Shown: in pieces, positions 17,110 through 27,884 of the stretch
Numbering within the stretch: the stretch's first letter is position 1
How the letters are laid out: every line of letters starts with the position of its first letter
Assembly (NCBI RefSeq): GCF_900104955.1
Contig: NZ_FNSI01000001.1
Location: 4,560,001 to 4,624,000, forward strand
From: Beijerinckia sp. 28-YEA-48
Lineage (GTDB): Bacteria > Pseudomonadota > Alphaproteobacteria > Rhizobiales > Beijerinckiaceae
Direction of reading: 5' to 3'
DNA: 64,000 bases
The notes under the pieces: generated by a model
The model's input: only the letters and a program-made list of their open reading frames with translations
Database searches by the model: none
What the model was told of the DNA's origin: nothing
Made by a program: the position numbers and the translations under genes

Positions 17110-18782
17110 GCTTCTTCCAACAGTCGCCGGCCGATGACATGGGCCTGAATCTCGGCAGCCCCTTCGAAGATCGACAGGATGCGCGCGTCGCAGAGCAGGC
17201 GCGAGGCGGGATGTTCGAGCGCGAAGCCGGTGCCGCCGTGGATCTGCACGGTGCTGTCGGCGGCTGCCCAGGCGACGCGTGCGGCCAGCAGTTTCGCCAT
17301 GCCGGCTTCAAGATCGCAGCGCCGGCCGAGATCCTTGGCGCGGGCGGCGAAATGGGTGAGCAGGCGGGCGGCGAAAATCTCTACCGCCATCATCGCGATC
17401 TTGTCGCTGACGCGGGGAAAATCCATCAGAGCCTTGTTGAACTGGCGCCGTTCGAGCGCGTAGCGCATGGCCAATTCGAAGGCCGCGCGCGCGACGCCGA
17501 TGGCGCGGGCGGCGGTCTGGATGCGGGCTGATTCGAAGGTCTGCATCAATTGTCGAAAGCCGCGGCCTTCCACCTCGCCGAGCAGCGCCGATGCCGGCAC
17601 CACGACATCGTCGAACATCAGTTCGAATTCCTTCATGCCGCGATAGCCCAGCACTTCGATCTCGCTGCCGGAGAGACCTTGAAGCGTGAAAGAGTCGGCG
17701 TCGTTGCCACGCGGCTTTTCGACGAGAAACATCGACAGGCCATCGTGGCGTGCTTCAGCCGATCCGGTGCGTGCGAGCACCAACATCAGATCGGCGCGCG
17801 CCGCATGGGTGATCCAGGCCTTGGCGCCGCGCAACAGATAGCCGTTTGCGGATGGGGTGGCGCGCAGGCGCAGGCTGGCGAGATCGGAGCCGGCGTCCGG
17901 CTCGGTAAAGACGGCGGTGGTGATGATCTCGCCCGAGGCGATGCCCGGCAGGTATTTTTGTTTCTGTTCTGCTGTGCCGCCGGCGAGCAGAAGCTCGGCG
18001 GCGATTTCGGAGCGGGTGCCAAGCGAGCCGACGCCGATATAGCCGCGCGACAATTCCTCGGTGACCGCGCACATGGCGGTCTTGCCGAGGCCGAGGCCGC
18101 CGTAGGATTCCGGCATGGTCAGGCCGAAGACGCCGAGGCTCGATAGCTCCGTGATGATATCGAGCGGGATATAAGCATTGTCGCGGTGCCAGCCGTGCGC
18201 GTGCGGCGCGACTTTTGTTTCGACATAGCGAAAGATCGTTTCGGTGATCGCCGTCAGATCGTCGTCCGCTCCATCGTTGAAGAGCTGCGCCGGCTCGGCC
18301 TGGCGCAGCGCTCGCATCAACGCGGCCCGGGTTTCCGCTGTGTTGCCTTGGGCGATCAGTCGTTCGATGGCTGATGTCTGATAGGACGAGGCTTCCGCTG
18401 CCGAAAAGCCGAAATCGCTAGGGCGGGCGATTTCCGATTGGCTCATTGGCAGGCCGCCGAAACATTGCGCCAGATATTCGCCCGATAGGATCAGGGCCAT
18501 CAGCTGCGTCGTCGCGGAGGCCTGCCCCTGCGCTTCGGCTTGTTTGAGGTGATCGCAGATCTCCTGCAATACTTGGCGATAGGTCGCGAGCCAGGCGAGG
18601 CCGTGCAGGGCGCGTTGCTCGGTGTCAAGCCGGCTGGCTGCGCAGGCCGCATCGTGCCCCAGTCTTTTGCGAACACGCGCCCTGGCGGCATCCTCGAAAT
18701 GGGTCAGGGTCGTCACGGCGTCGGGCAGAAGGGCCAGAAGCGCGTCCACGTCGCTGTGTGGTTCGCTTGTCCGTGCGCGCAT
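17106..18782 (-). CDS. mcd: (2S)-Methylsuccinyl-CoA dehydrogenase
   Basis: 558 residues, longer than ordinary acyl-CoA dehydrogenases because of a ~170-residue N-terminal extension carrying HGLAWLATY and GEYLAQCFGGLPMSQ, hallmarks of the Mcd subfamily as I recall it. The FAD-binding core (FTEPDAGSDL, GYRGMKEFE, IHGGTGFALEHP) is intact. Mcd oxidises methylsuccinyl-CoA to mesaconyl-CoA in the ethylmalonyl-CoA pathway of acetyl-CoA assimilation and passes electrons to ETF. The start at 18782 follows GAGGAGAGGG. The frame is open upstream but crosses the clpB terminator. Confidence 0.83.
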   Translation of the reverse strand: MRARTSEPHSDVDALLALLPDAVTTLTHFEDAARARVRKRLGHDAACAASRLDTEQRALHGLAWLATYRQVLQEICDHLKQAEAQGQASATTQLMALILSGEYLAQCFGGLPMSQSEIARPSDFGFSAAEASSYQTSAIERLIAQGNTAETRAALMRALRQAEPAQLFNDGADDDLTAITETIFRYVETKVAPHAHGWHRDNAYIPLDIITELSSLGVFGLTMPESYGGLGLGKTAMCAVTEELSRGYIGVGSLGTRSEIAAELLLAGGTAEQKQKYLPGIASGEIITTAVFTEPDAGSDLASLRLRATPSANGYLLRGAKAWITHAARADLMLVLARTGSAEARHDGLSMFLVEKPRGNDADSFTLQGLSGSEIEVLGYRGMKEFELMFDDVVVPASALLGEVEGRGFRQLMQTFESARIQTAARAIGVARAAFELAMRYALERRQFNKALMDFPRVSDKIAMMAVEIFAARLLTHFAARAKDLGRRCDLEAGMAKLLAARVAWAAADSTVQIHGGTGFALEHPASRLLCDARILSIFEGAAEIQAHVIGRRLLEEA

Positions 18783-18798
18783 CGCCCTCTCCTCATAC

Positions 18799-18832
18799 AA
18801 AAAAAACCGGGCGACGCTAACACGCCGCCCGG
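18799..18832 (-). terminator. Intrinsic terminator downstream of clpB
   Basis: On the minus strand a 7-bp GC stem (18826-18832 with 18807-18813) is followed by eight T residues (18806-18799). It ends about 50 bases after the clpB stop and only 17 bases before the mcd start codon. Confidence 0.85.
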
Positions 18833-18883
18833 CTTCCAAGAACTTACGACGATCCAAACATCAGGACCGAAGATCAGGTGCGG

Positions 18884-21532
<2,649 letters not shown>

Positions 21533-21724
21533 CAAATCCTCCTGCCCGCGCCCAAGTCCCGAAGCGACCGTTGCGCGTCACGCATACTGATTCGGCCCCG
21601 AATGGCAGCCGTCGAGTATGATGTAAGGAGCATTCGACGAAGTAAAAGGCGCGCGACTGTATTCTGGCAAAAATTTGGGTCGAAATCCGGGCGTTACCGG
21701 GTCACCAAGCGGTGCCCAAAGGCA

Positions 21725-21750
21725 AAGGCCCGGTTCGGGAACCGGGCCTT
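21725..21750 (-). terminator. Terminator hairpin after the DUF4167 gene
   Basis: A perfect 11-bp stem (21725-21735 with 21740-21750) with a four-base loop lies 39 bases past the DUF4167 stop. The stem ends in TT, and further scattered Ts follow on the minus strand. It separates DUF4167 from clpB. Confidence 0.7.
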
Positions 21751-21788
21751 CGATCATTCTGAGGGATTATTTTCCGAGCGATCCGCGA

Positions 21789-22742
21789 TCATTCCCCGGC
21801 GGGGAGATCGTCCGTCACCGGGCGTTCGGCTTCGCCTTCGGGGGCGGCCTTGGGCCGCCGGCGACGCCGGTTGCGCAGGTGGAAGGTCGCATCCTCATGT
21901 TCGGTGCCGGCCTCCGGTGCGCCTGCGGCAGCTGGTGCTGCTGCGGCCGGTGCGGGCTCGGGCGGCAACGGGCGGGTCGGCGCGGTGATGAAGGAGGGGA
22001 GACCGACGGGAAGTTCGGGCTCGGGCGCCGGGGCGCGATTGGCGTTCTGCTCCGGCTGGTTCTCGAAGCGGGGCACGTCGGGCTGCGGCTGCTGATAGTC
22101 GCGCTGCTGGCCATTATTGCCGCGATAATTGTCGCGGTTGTTATTGTTGTTGCGATTGCGATTCTGGTTGCGGTCGAAGAACGGCCGATCGGGGCGGGGG
22201 CCGCGATCCTGATAGGGTCGGTCGCCCTGTTGTCCGCCCTGCCGATCCTGACCTTGCTGGCGCTGATCGCGCTGATCGCCCTGGGGGCGGTCGCCGTAAG
22301 GCTGCTGGTTAGGATACTGGCCCTGCGGCTGCTGCCCGTTCTGCGGATAGGGCTGCTGCGGGGCCGGGGGCTGGCGCTCGATCGGCGAAGCGAAGCGATC
22401 CGGGATGCCACCGAAATCGTCGTCATCCTCCGATTCGTCGGCCTCCTGCTCGCCTGGCGGGCGGTTGGTGCCCATCTGGGCCTGCTGCTGAGCGAGCTGC
22501 GCGGCGGCGATCAGGCGGAAATAATGTTCGGCATGCTGGAGATAGCTCTCAGCCATGACCGGATCGCCAGAGGACTGGGCGTCACGGGCAAGCTGAAGGT
22601 ATTTTTCAGCCACATGATGGGCGGTGCCGCGGATTTTGACGTCTGGACCGTTGGATTCGTAGGTACGTGTGAGCGGATTTGGGCCCTTGCGGTTGTTGTT
22701 ATTGCTGCGACCGCGCATCCGCTTGTTCTGACCTGGTCTCAT
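21789..22742 (-). CDS. DUF4167 domain-containing, low-complexity basic protein
   Basis: 317 residues. The first ~95 form the conserved DUF4167 domain (MRPGQNKRMRGR, VKIRGTAHHVAEKYLQLARDA). The rest is disordered: N/Q/R/G/P-rich to ~215, then A/P-rich, ending with an arginine cluster. A similar layout occurs in RNA-binding proteins, but no function is established that I know of. In this order it directly follows prmC, as in other Hyphomicrobiales. Confidence 0.86.
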   Translation of the reverse strand: MRPGQNKRMRGRSNNNNRKGPNPLTRTYESNGPDVKIRGTAHHVAEKYLQLARDAQSSGDPVMAESYLQHAEHYFRLIAAAQLAQQQAQMGTNRPPGEQEADESEDDDDFGGIPDRFASPIERQPPAPQQPYPQNGQQPQGQYPNQQPYGDRPQGDQRDQRQQGQDRQGGQQGDRPYQDRGPRPDRPFFDRNQNRNRNNNNNRDNYRGNNGQQRDYQQPQPDVPRFENQPEQNANRAPAPEPELPVGLPSFITAPTRPLPPEPAPAAAAPAAAGAPEAGTEHEDATFHLRNRRRRRPKAAPEGEAERPVTDDLPAGE

Positions 22743-23059
22743 GGATCTTTCCTAAGGCATACCAATCACGACGAACGCCCCACATGACGGCAGTGCCATG
22801 CGCGCTCGTAATTCAAGGATCATTCCTGGATCATTTGATTGCGAATAATGAGGCTCTCCGGCCAAGGTTCGCTCGCCACGGCCCCGCCGTGGAACTATCT
22901 TTCCGGTCCATCACACAGGGCCGACAGATTAGGAGAAACATTTATCGTCGTTTCGGCGCTGCCTATAGCGGCAAGCTGGCTCGTCAAGACGATTCAATAT
23001 CAAAACCCTAGTCGGTTTTTGCCCGTCTGCCAAGCGGCAAGTTTTACGTGTCCACCCGT
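22743..23059. other. 317-base gene-free stretch between DUF4167 and prmC
   Basis: No coding signal. It must hold the DUF4167 promoter on the minus strand; TTGGCA and TAGGGT spaced 17 bases are the only weak candidate I see. A 7-bp perfect stem (CCACGGC, CCC loop, 22876-22892) lies in the putative leader. Confidence 0.5.
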
Positions 23060-23974
23060 CTAAGCAGCACGCGCAAACACGACGCGATCGTGGCCGCCGA
23101 AATCCTTGATCACCTCAATATGGGGAGTGCCGGCCGCCGCGACAATGGCTGAGACGTCCGCCGCCTGCGCCGCACCGATTTCAAGAGCTACCAGACCGGT
23201 GCCGGGGCGCAGCAGGTTTGGCAGGGCGCTGGCGATGGCGCGATAGGCGGCCAGACCGTCCGGCCCGCCGTCGAGGGCGAGATGGGGGTCGAAATGTCGC
23301 ACCTCTGGGTCGAGGCCGGCCAGGGCCGCGCTTTCGATATAGGGCGGGTTCGACACCACGATGTCGAAAGGCCCGTCGATTCCGGTGGCGTAATCGGCGA
23401 CGCGGATCTCGGCTCGTGCGGCCAGGCCGGCGGCCTTGAGGTTTTGCTGGGCGATGGCGCAGGCCGCAGGGCTGATGTCGGTGCCAAGTCCGGTGGCCGC
23501 CGGGAATTCGCTGAGCAGGGCAGCGAGAATGGCGCCGGAGCCGGTGCACAGATCGAGAATGCGCAGCGGCGCGTTGTGCCGGTCGCGGCAGGCGGTGACG
23601 ACCGCCTCGACCAGGGTTTCCGTATCCGGGCGCGGATCGAGGACGTCGGGGCTGATCGCCAGATCGAGCGTCCAGAAACCGCGCCGACCCAGGATCCGCG
23701 ACACCGGCTCGCGGTTGAGACGGCGCACGGCAAAGCCACTGAGCTTTGCAATCGCGTCGGCGTCGAGCCGGTCGCTGGCGTGGGCCAGAACGGCGGCGGC
23801 GTTCATATCCGTTGCCGCGGCGACCAGCAGGCGGGCATCAAGACGGGGCGTCTCGATGCCGGCCCGCGCGAAGGCATCGGTGAGCCGATCAATGGCGGCG
23901 GCGATGCCAGGCTGCGCGCGCAATACTTCCGAGAGCTCGGCCTCAGAAAGCGCGCGCACGGCAGCCGTGGTCAT
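23060..23974 (-). CDS. prmC: Peptide chain release factor N5-glutamine methyltransferase PrmC
   Basis: 304 residues. SAM motif DLCTGSGA (141-148) and the catalytic NPPY (209-212) are intact, with an N-terminal helical domain that recognises the release factor. It methylates the GGQ glutamine of RF1/RF2. Ten bases separate its start from the htpG stop, so it is probably co-transcribed with htpG. prfA, the usual upstream partner, is not adjacent. Confidence 0.94.
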   Translation of the reverse strand: MTTAAVRALSEAELSEVLRAQPGIAAAIDRLTDAFARAGIETPRLDARLLVAAATDMNAAAVLAHASDRLDADAIAKLSGFAVRRLNREPVSRILGRRGFWTLDLAISPDVLDPRPDTETLVEAVVTACRDRHNAPLRILDLCTGSGAILAALLSEFPAATGLGTDISPAACAIAQQNLKAAGLAARAEIRVADYATGIDGPFDIVVSNPPYIESAALAGLDPEVRHFDPHLALDGGPDGLAAYRAIASALPNLLRPGTGLVALEIGAAQAADVSAIVAAAGTPHIEVIKDFGGHDRVVFARAA

Positions 23975-23984
23975 ACGCGGATCC

Positions 23985-25937
23985 TCATGTTCCCGCCTTG
24001 GTCATGATCCGGAACAGGCGATTGGCAAAGGCGCTCAGATCAACGATCTTCTCGCCGTCCATCAGCCGCGCTTCGTCATAGATCAGCCAGGTGGCGTCCT
24101 CGACGAAGTTCTTGTCGTTCTCGTTCTGCACGCGCAGCTTCAGAACCTCGATGAGGGGATGCGTGGCGTTGATCTCAAGGATCGCCTTGGAGATGTTTTG
24201 TAAGCGGCCGTGTTCGGCAAGAATGCGTTCAAGCCGCCGGTCGGGGCCGCTATCGGGCGCGATCAAGCAAGCCGGGCTATCGGTCAGCCGATCGGAGACG
24301 CGCACATCCTCGACCGTCTCGGCCAGGGTCTGCTTCATATAGGCGAGCAGGGCCGCGGTCTCGGCCGAGTCGGCTTGGCTCGCCGGCTGTTCGCTGCCGT
24401 CGGCAAGCGGAATATCCTTCAGATCGGCGGCGCCTTGCGTCACCGACTTGAACGACTTGCCATCAAAGCCAAGCGCCGTCGTCACCCAGAAGGCATCGAC
24501 CGGATCAGACAGCAGCAGCACTTCAATGCCACGGGCGCGGAAGCCTTCCAGCTGCGGGCCGACGGCCAATTGCTTGGCATCGTCGCCAGTGACGTAGAAG
24601 ATGGCGTTCTGATTGGGCTTCAGGTCTTTCACATAGTCGGCGAGCGAGCGCTTGCCGTCTGGATGCGTCGAGGTGGTGAAGCGCGTGATCTTGAACAATT
24701 GATCCCGCCGTTCGGGATCCTCGTACAGACCTTCCTTGATGACGGCGCCGAAATTATCCCACACGCCGTTGAACTTCTCGGCATCGTTTTCCGAAAGCTT
24801 CACCAGTTCCTGAACAAGGCGATTGGCAACGGCCTTGCGGATGGTGGCGAACACCGGGCTCTGCTGAATGAGTTCGCGCGACACGTTGAGCGGTAGGTCA
24901 GCCGAATCGACGAGCACGCGGAAGAAGCGCATCCAGCCCGGCAAAAGATCGGCTTCGTCGGAGATGAGCACGCGACGCACGTAAAGCCGTGCGCGGCCCT
25001 TGCGCATCGGATCGAATAGATCGAGCGGGCGTGAGCCAGGAATGAAGCCAAGCACCGTATATTCATGCCGTCCCTCGGCGCGCCAATGGGCGGTCAAGGC
25101 CGGCTCGTCGAACTGATGGGCGAAGCCGCGATAGAATTCCGTGTAGTCTTCCGGCTTGATCTCGCTCTTGGCCTTCGTCCACAGCGCCACCCCTTCGGTG
25201 AGCTGGCGCGGTTCGGCGTCGGATGTTTCGCGCAGTTCGATGGGAATCTGCACAGCGCCGGAATGTTCGCGGACGACGCTCTCGATCTTGTAGGTTTCGA
25301 GATAGGTTGCGGCCTCTTCCTTCACATGCAGGACGATACGGGCACCACGAGCCGGCGCGGCGTCGGCGGCGACCGCTTCGATCGTATAGGCGCCGAGCCC
25401 GTCGGAGGACCAATGCCAAGCCGCGTCCTCGCCCGCCTTGCGGGTGAAGACATCGACCTTATCGGCGACCATGAAGGCCGAGTAGAAGCCAATGCCGAAC
25501 TGGCCGATGAGCTGCGTGGCGCTCGTGCCGCCGCCGTCGGTCTCGCGCTCTTCGTCGCTCTTTTCAGTCTTGGGCTTTTCCAGCTTTTCAAGGAAGGCGC
25601 GGGTGCCAGAGCTGGCGATGGTGCCGAGCGCCTGGACCAGGTCGGCGCGATCCATGCCGATGCCGTTGTCGCTGACAGTGAGGGTCTTGGCTTCCTTGTC
25701 GAGGGTGATTTCGATGCGGAACGGTGATTCGTCACCGAGAAGCTGCGGTGATTGCAGCGCCAGATAGCGCAGTTTTTCGCAGGCGTCGGCGGCGTTGGAA
25801 ATCAATTCGCGCAGGAAAATGTCGCGGTCCGAATAGATCGAATGGACCATGAGATGCAGCAGGCGCGCGACATCGGCCTGAAAGGCATGGGACTCGGAGG
25901 GCGTTTGTGCTGTTGTTTCGGTCAAGGACAAGCTCAT
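23985..25937 (-). CDS. htpG: Molecular chaperone HtpG (Hsp90)
   Basis: 650 residues, the family's usual length. The GHKL ATPase domain shows LRELISNAADACEKL, DNGIGMDRADLV and GQFGIGFYSAFMV, followed by middle and C-terminal dimerisation domains. Cytoplasmic ATP-dependent chaperone. Heads a probable htpG-prmC transcript with a sigma-32-like promoter just upstream. Confidence 0.96.
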   Translation of the reverse strand: MSLSLTETTAQTPSESHAFQADVARLLHLMVHSIYSDRDIFLRELISNAADACEKLRYLALQSPQLLGDESPFRIEITLDKEAKTLTVSDNGIGMDRADLVQALGTIASSGTRAFLEKLEKPKTEKSDEERETDGGGTSATQLIGQFGIGFYSAFMVADKVDVFTRKAGEDAAWHWSSDGLGAYTIEAVAADAAPARGARIVLHVKEEAATYLETYKIESVVREHSGAVQIPIELRETSDAEPRQLTEGVALWTKAKSEIKPEDYTEFYRGFAHQFDEPALTAHWRAEGRHEYTVLGFIPGSRPLDLFDPMRKGRARLYVRRVLISDEADLLPGWMRFFRVLVDSADLPLNVSRELIQQSPVFATIRKAVANRLVQELVKLSENDAEKFNGVWDNFGAVIKEGLYEDPERRDQLFKITRFTTSTHPDGKRSLADYVKDLKPNQNAIFYVTGDDAKQLAVGPQLEGFRARGIEVLLLSDPVDAFWVTTALGFDGKSFKSVTQGAADLKDIPLADGSEQPASQADSAETAALLAYMKQTLAETVEDVRVSDRLTDSPACLIAPDSGPDRRLERILAEHGRLQNISKAILEINATHPLIEVLKLRVQNENDKNFVEDATWLIYDEARLMDGEKIVDLSAFANRLFRIMTKAGT

Positions 25938-25965
25938 CGCATGAGGCGGGGAATCCGGCGCTCAT

Positions 25966-25992
25966 ATCGCGGGATTGGCAGGATGTTTCAAG
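25966..25992 (-). promoter_or_regulatory. RpoH (sigma-32)-like promoter of htpG
   Basis: The minus strand has CTTGAAA (25992-25986), 12 bases, then CCCGCGAT (25973-25966). The -35 matches the heat-shock consensus exactly and the -10 matches in part. The transcript start would fall ~20 bases before the htpG ATG. Confidence 0.5.
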
Positions 25993-26030
25993 GCCTGGCC
26001 TTTCGGCGGCCGGATAACGACCCTGTAGAC

Positions 26031-26070
26031 AAAGAAAAGGGCCGACAGGCGCATGGCGCTCTGTCGGCCC
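26031..26070 (-). terminator. Orphan intrinsic terminator upstream of htpG
   Basis: A 10-bp perfect GC-rich stem (26039-26048 with 26061-26070) is extended by GCGC/GCGC around an ATG loop. On the minus strand it runs into TTTTCTTTG. It lies upstream of the htpG promoter and no minus-strand gene precedes it, so it should end an unannotated transcript. Confidence 0.7.
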
Positions 26071-26102
26071 AGAAATCGCTTGCCCTCTGGGGGCTCTCTT
26101 AC

Positions 26103-26157
26103 CGACCGTCATTCCCGGGGGGCTGGGGGGCTGACGAAATCCAGGAACGGACGGTCG
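26103..26157 (-). ncRNA. Possible structured small RNA, terminated at ~26031 (5' end unknown)
   Basis: An 8-bp stem (26103-26110 with 26150-26157) extended by TTCC/GGAA encloses a G/C-tract loop. It lies 33 bases before the orphan terminator on the minus strand. Together they look like the 3' half of a small RNA. I could not match it to 6S, SRP RNA or another known family, and no promoter is clear. Confidence 0.3.
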
Positions 26158-26394
26158 TACTCAAGAGGCGACCATCACAGACTGATCCCGGATCGGGGCG
26201 CGTGTTCGGCTGGAAAGCGGCAAAACTGTGATATTTTCAATGCGTGAATCACGGGGAAAACCTCAAGAATTCCGAGGGATTTGTTGACCGGCTGTAAAGG
26301 TCTGGATGGGCGGGCATCGTGTCTTGCTGCGACGGGCCGGCGGGTTCACAATACGGTCACGTGATGATTTGCACGCGATCGGCTTGGAGGCCGG

Positions 26395-26847
26395 ATGAGC
26401 GACGGCGATCAGGGATCGAAAGACGGGAGTTCAGGTCGCGGCAGTCCGGCGCGCGGTGGTCTTGGTCAGGTCGAATGGCTGCGACCACCAAGCGCGACAG
26501 CAGGCCAGGCCGCAACAAGCCAGTCGGGGTCTCGTGCGGTTCTGCCAACGGTTGTGTCTTTCAACCGGCTTGAGTTGCGCGAAATCATGAATCTCTATGG
26601 CCGCATGGTCGCCGCCGGTGAGTGGCGCGACTACGCGATGGATTTCCATAGCGACAAGGCTGTGTTCTCGATCTTCCGGCGCACCTCGGAAATGCCGCTT
26701 TACCGGATCGAGAAGGATCCGAAGCTGGCGCGCAAGCAGGGCCTCTACAGCGTGGTGGCGCCGATGGGCCTGATCCTGCGCCGCGGCCATGACCTTGCGA
26801 AAGTGATTGCGGTGATCGACCGCAAGATCAAGCTCGTCGCTGGCTGA
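26395..26847 (+). CDS. DUF2794 domain-containing protein
   Basis: 150 residues. The N-terminal ~50 are polar and variable; residues ~53-148 are the DUF2794 domain (RLELREIMNLYGRMVAAGEWRD, LYRIEKDPKLARKQG, LILRRGHDLAKVI). A small cytoplasmic alphaproteobacterial protein of unknown function. ATG 26395 has GGAGG four bases upstream. Convergent with the Bax inhibitor-1 gene across a shared terminator. Confidence 0.87.
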   Translation: MSDGDQGSKDGSSGRGSPARGGLGQVEWLRPPSATAGQAATSQSGSRAVLPTVVSFNRLELREIMNLYGRMVAAGEWRDYAMDFHSDKAVFSIFRRTSEMPLYRIEKDPKLARKQGLYSVVAPMGLILRRGHDLAKVIAVIDRKIKLVAG

Positions 26848-26907
26848 CGCAAGCACGATGGTTGCGGGGTAAGTCTCACTTCACGTTTGGCTTTATGCGC
26901 AAAGAAA

Positions 26908-26934
26908 AAGGCCCCGGCGGGAAACCGGGGCCTT
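26908..26934. terminator. Bidirectional terminator between DUF2794 and Bax inhibitor-1 genes
   Basis: A perfect 10-bp stem AAGGCCCCGG (26908-26917 with 26925-26934) with a seven-base loop. On the minus strand it ends in TTTTTCTTT, on the plus strand in TTCTTCATT. Confidence 0.85.
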
Positions 26935-26957
26935 CTTCATTCGTTCTGCGGCAACGA

Positions 26958-27698
26958 TCAGTTGTTGCGCGAGCCCGTCAGCGACAGGATGAACTGGAAC
27001 ATGTTGACAAAGTTCAGGTAGAGCGACAGCGCGCCCATCACCGAAGACTTCGCCATCATCTGGCCGTCCTGCGACAGGTAATCATAGTCTTCCTTCAGGC
27101 GCTGGGTGTCCCAAGCGGTGAGCCCGGCGAAGATCAGCAGGCCGATCATGCTGATGGCGAAGCTGAGCATGCTGGAGCCGAGGAAGATGTTGATGACGCT
27201 CGCGACGATCAGGCCGATCAGGCCCATGATCAGGAACGAGCCGATGCCCGATAGGCTACGCTTGGTGGTGTAGCCGTAGAGGCTGAGACCACCAAAGGCG
27301 ATCGTCGTCACCATGAGCGCCTGCACGATGCTGCCGACCTGGTAGACAAGGCCGATCGAGCCAAGCGAAAGACCCATGGCTGCCGCGAAGGCCCAGAACG
27401 TGCCGAGCAGCGCGGTGTAGCTCATCTTCTCAAAGCGGAAGGAGAGCACGAAGACGAAGGCGAGCGGCGCCAACATGATGACCCAGCGCAGCGGCGAGCC
27501 GTAAAGAGCCTGAGTGATCGGGCTGCCACGGCCGAGCATGAAAATACCGGTTGCGACGAGCGCTGAGATCGCCAGCGCCAACGTCATGTGATTGTAGATG
27601 CCGAGCATGTACGACCGGAGTCCGAGGTCGTATTCGGCCGTCCCGGCGCGAGCAGTGCTCCGGCCCCAGACGGTTGCGTTGCGATCGAAGTCCGACAT
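26958..27698 (-). CDS. Bax inhibitor-1/YccA family membrane protein
   Basis: 246 residues with seven predicted TM helices. The start at 27698 (MSDFDRN) is supported by GAGAGGGA just upstream. The conserved GLTAWDTQRLK near the C-terminus is the BI-1 family acidic motif linked to pH-dependent ion leak in homologues. Role in this organism unknown. A perfect DnaA-box sequence (27765-27773) lies in the upstream region. Confidence 0.9.
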   Translation of the reverse strand: MSDFDRNATVWGRSTARAGTAEYDLGLRSYMLGIYNHMTLALAISALVATGIFMLGRGSPITQALYGSPLRWVIMLAPLAFVFVLSFRFEKMSYTALLGTFWAFAAAMGLSLGSIGLVYQVGSIVQALMVTTIAFGGLSLYGYTTKRSLSGIGSFLIMGLIGLIVASVINIFLGSSMLSFAISMIGLLIFAGLTAWDTQRLKEDYDYLSQDGQMMAKSSVMGALSLYLNFVNMFQFILSLTGSRNN

Positions 27699-27764
27699 GT
27701 GTCCCTCTCTGAATTCCGTCCGACGTCCTGTCGGGCCGGCCCGATGCCACGGCGGCATCCGAGT

Positions 27765-27773
27765 TGTGGATAA
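27765..27773 (-). promoter_or_regulatory. DnaA-box-like nonamer upstream of the BI-1 gene
   Basis: The minus strand reads TTATCCACA, the perfect DnaA box. It overlaps a TATTAT that could be the BI-1 promoter -10. A single box can arise by chance. Confidence 0.35.
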
Positions 27774-27884
27774 TATGGAGACCCGCGAAGTTACACACAA
27801 GAGGAAGATTACCCGGTAACCTACGATAAATGGCGCAAGTTAATGGCTAAAATCAAAGCGAAACTGGTCTCCGTGGGTTCACGG

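Larger units (their letters stand above)
25938..26394. other. 457-base gene-free block between htpG and DUF2794
   Basis: No protein-coding frame stands out on either strand. It contains the htpG promoter, a strong minus-strand terminator (26031-26070) and a second stem-loop (26103-26157) whose loop carries the 8-bp repeat GGGGGGCT twice (26117-26132). The right-hand part must contain the DUF2794 promoter. Confidence 0.6.

Noticed and set aside
21675..22787. Plus-strand frame with many hydrophobic runs opposite DUF4167
   Set aside because: It arises because CAG/AAC-rich codons of the N/Q-rich region read as Leu/Val on the other strand; DUF4167 is the supported gene.
26031..26394. 6S RNA or SRP RNA
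   Set aside because: The conserved SRP apical loop and the 6S central bubble pattern were not recognised; only a generic stem plus terminator can be supported.
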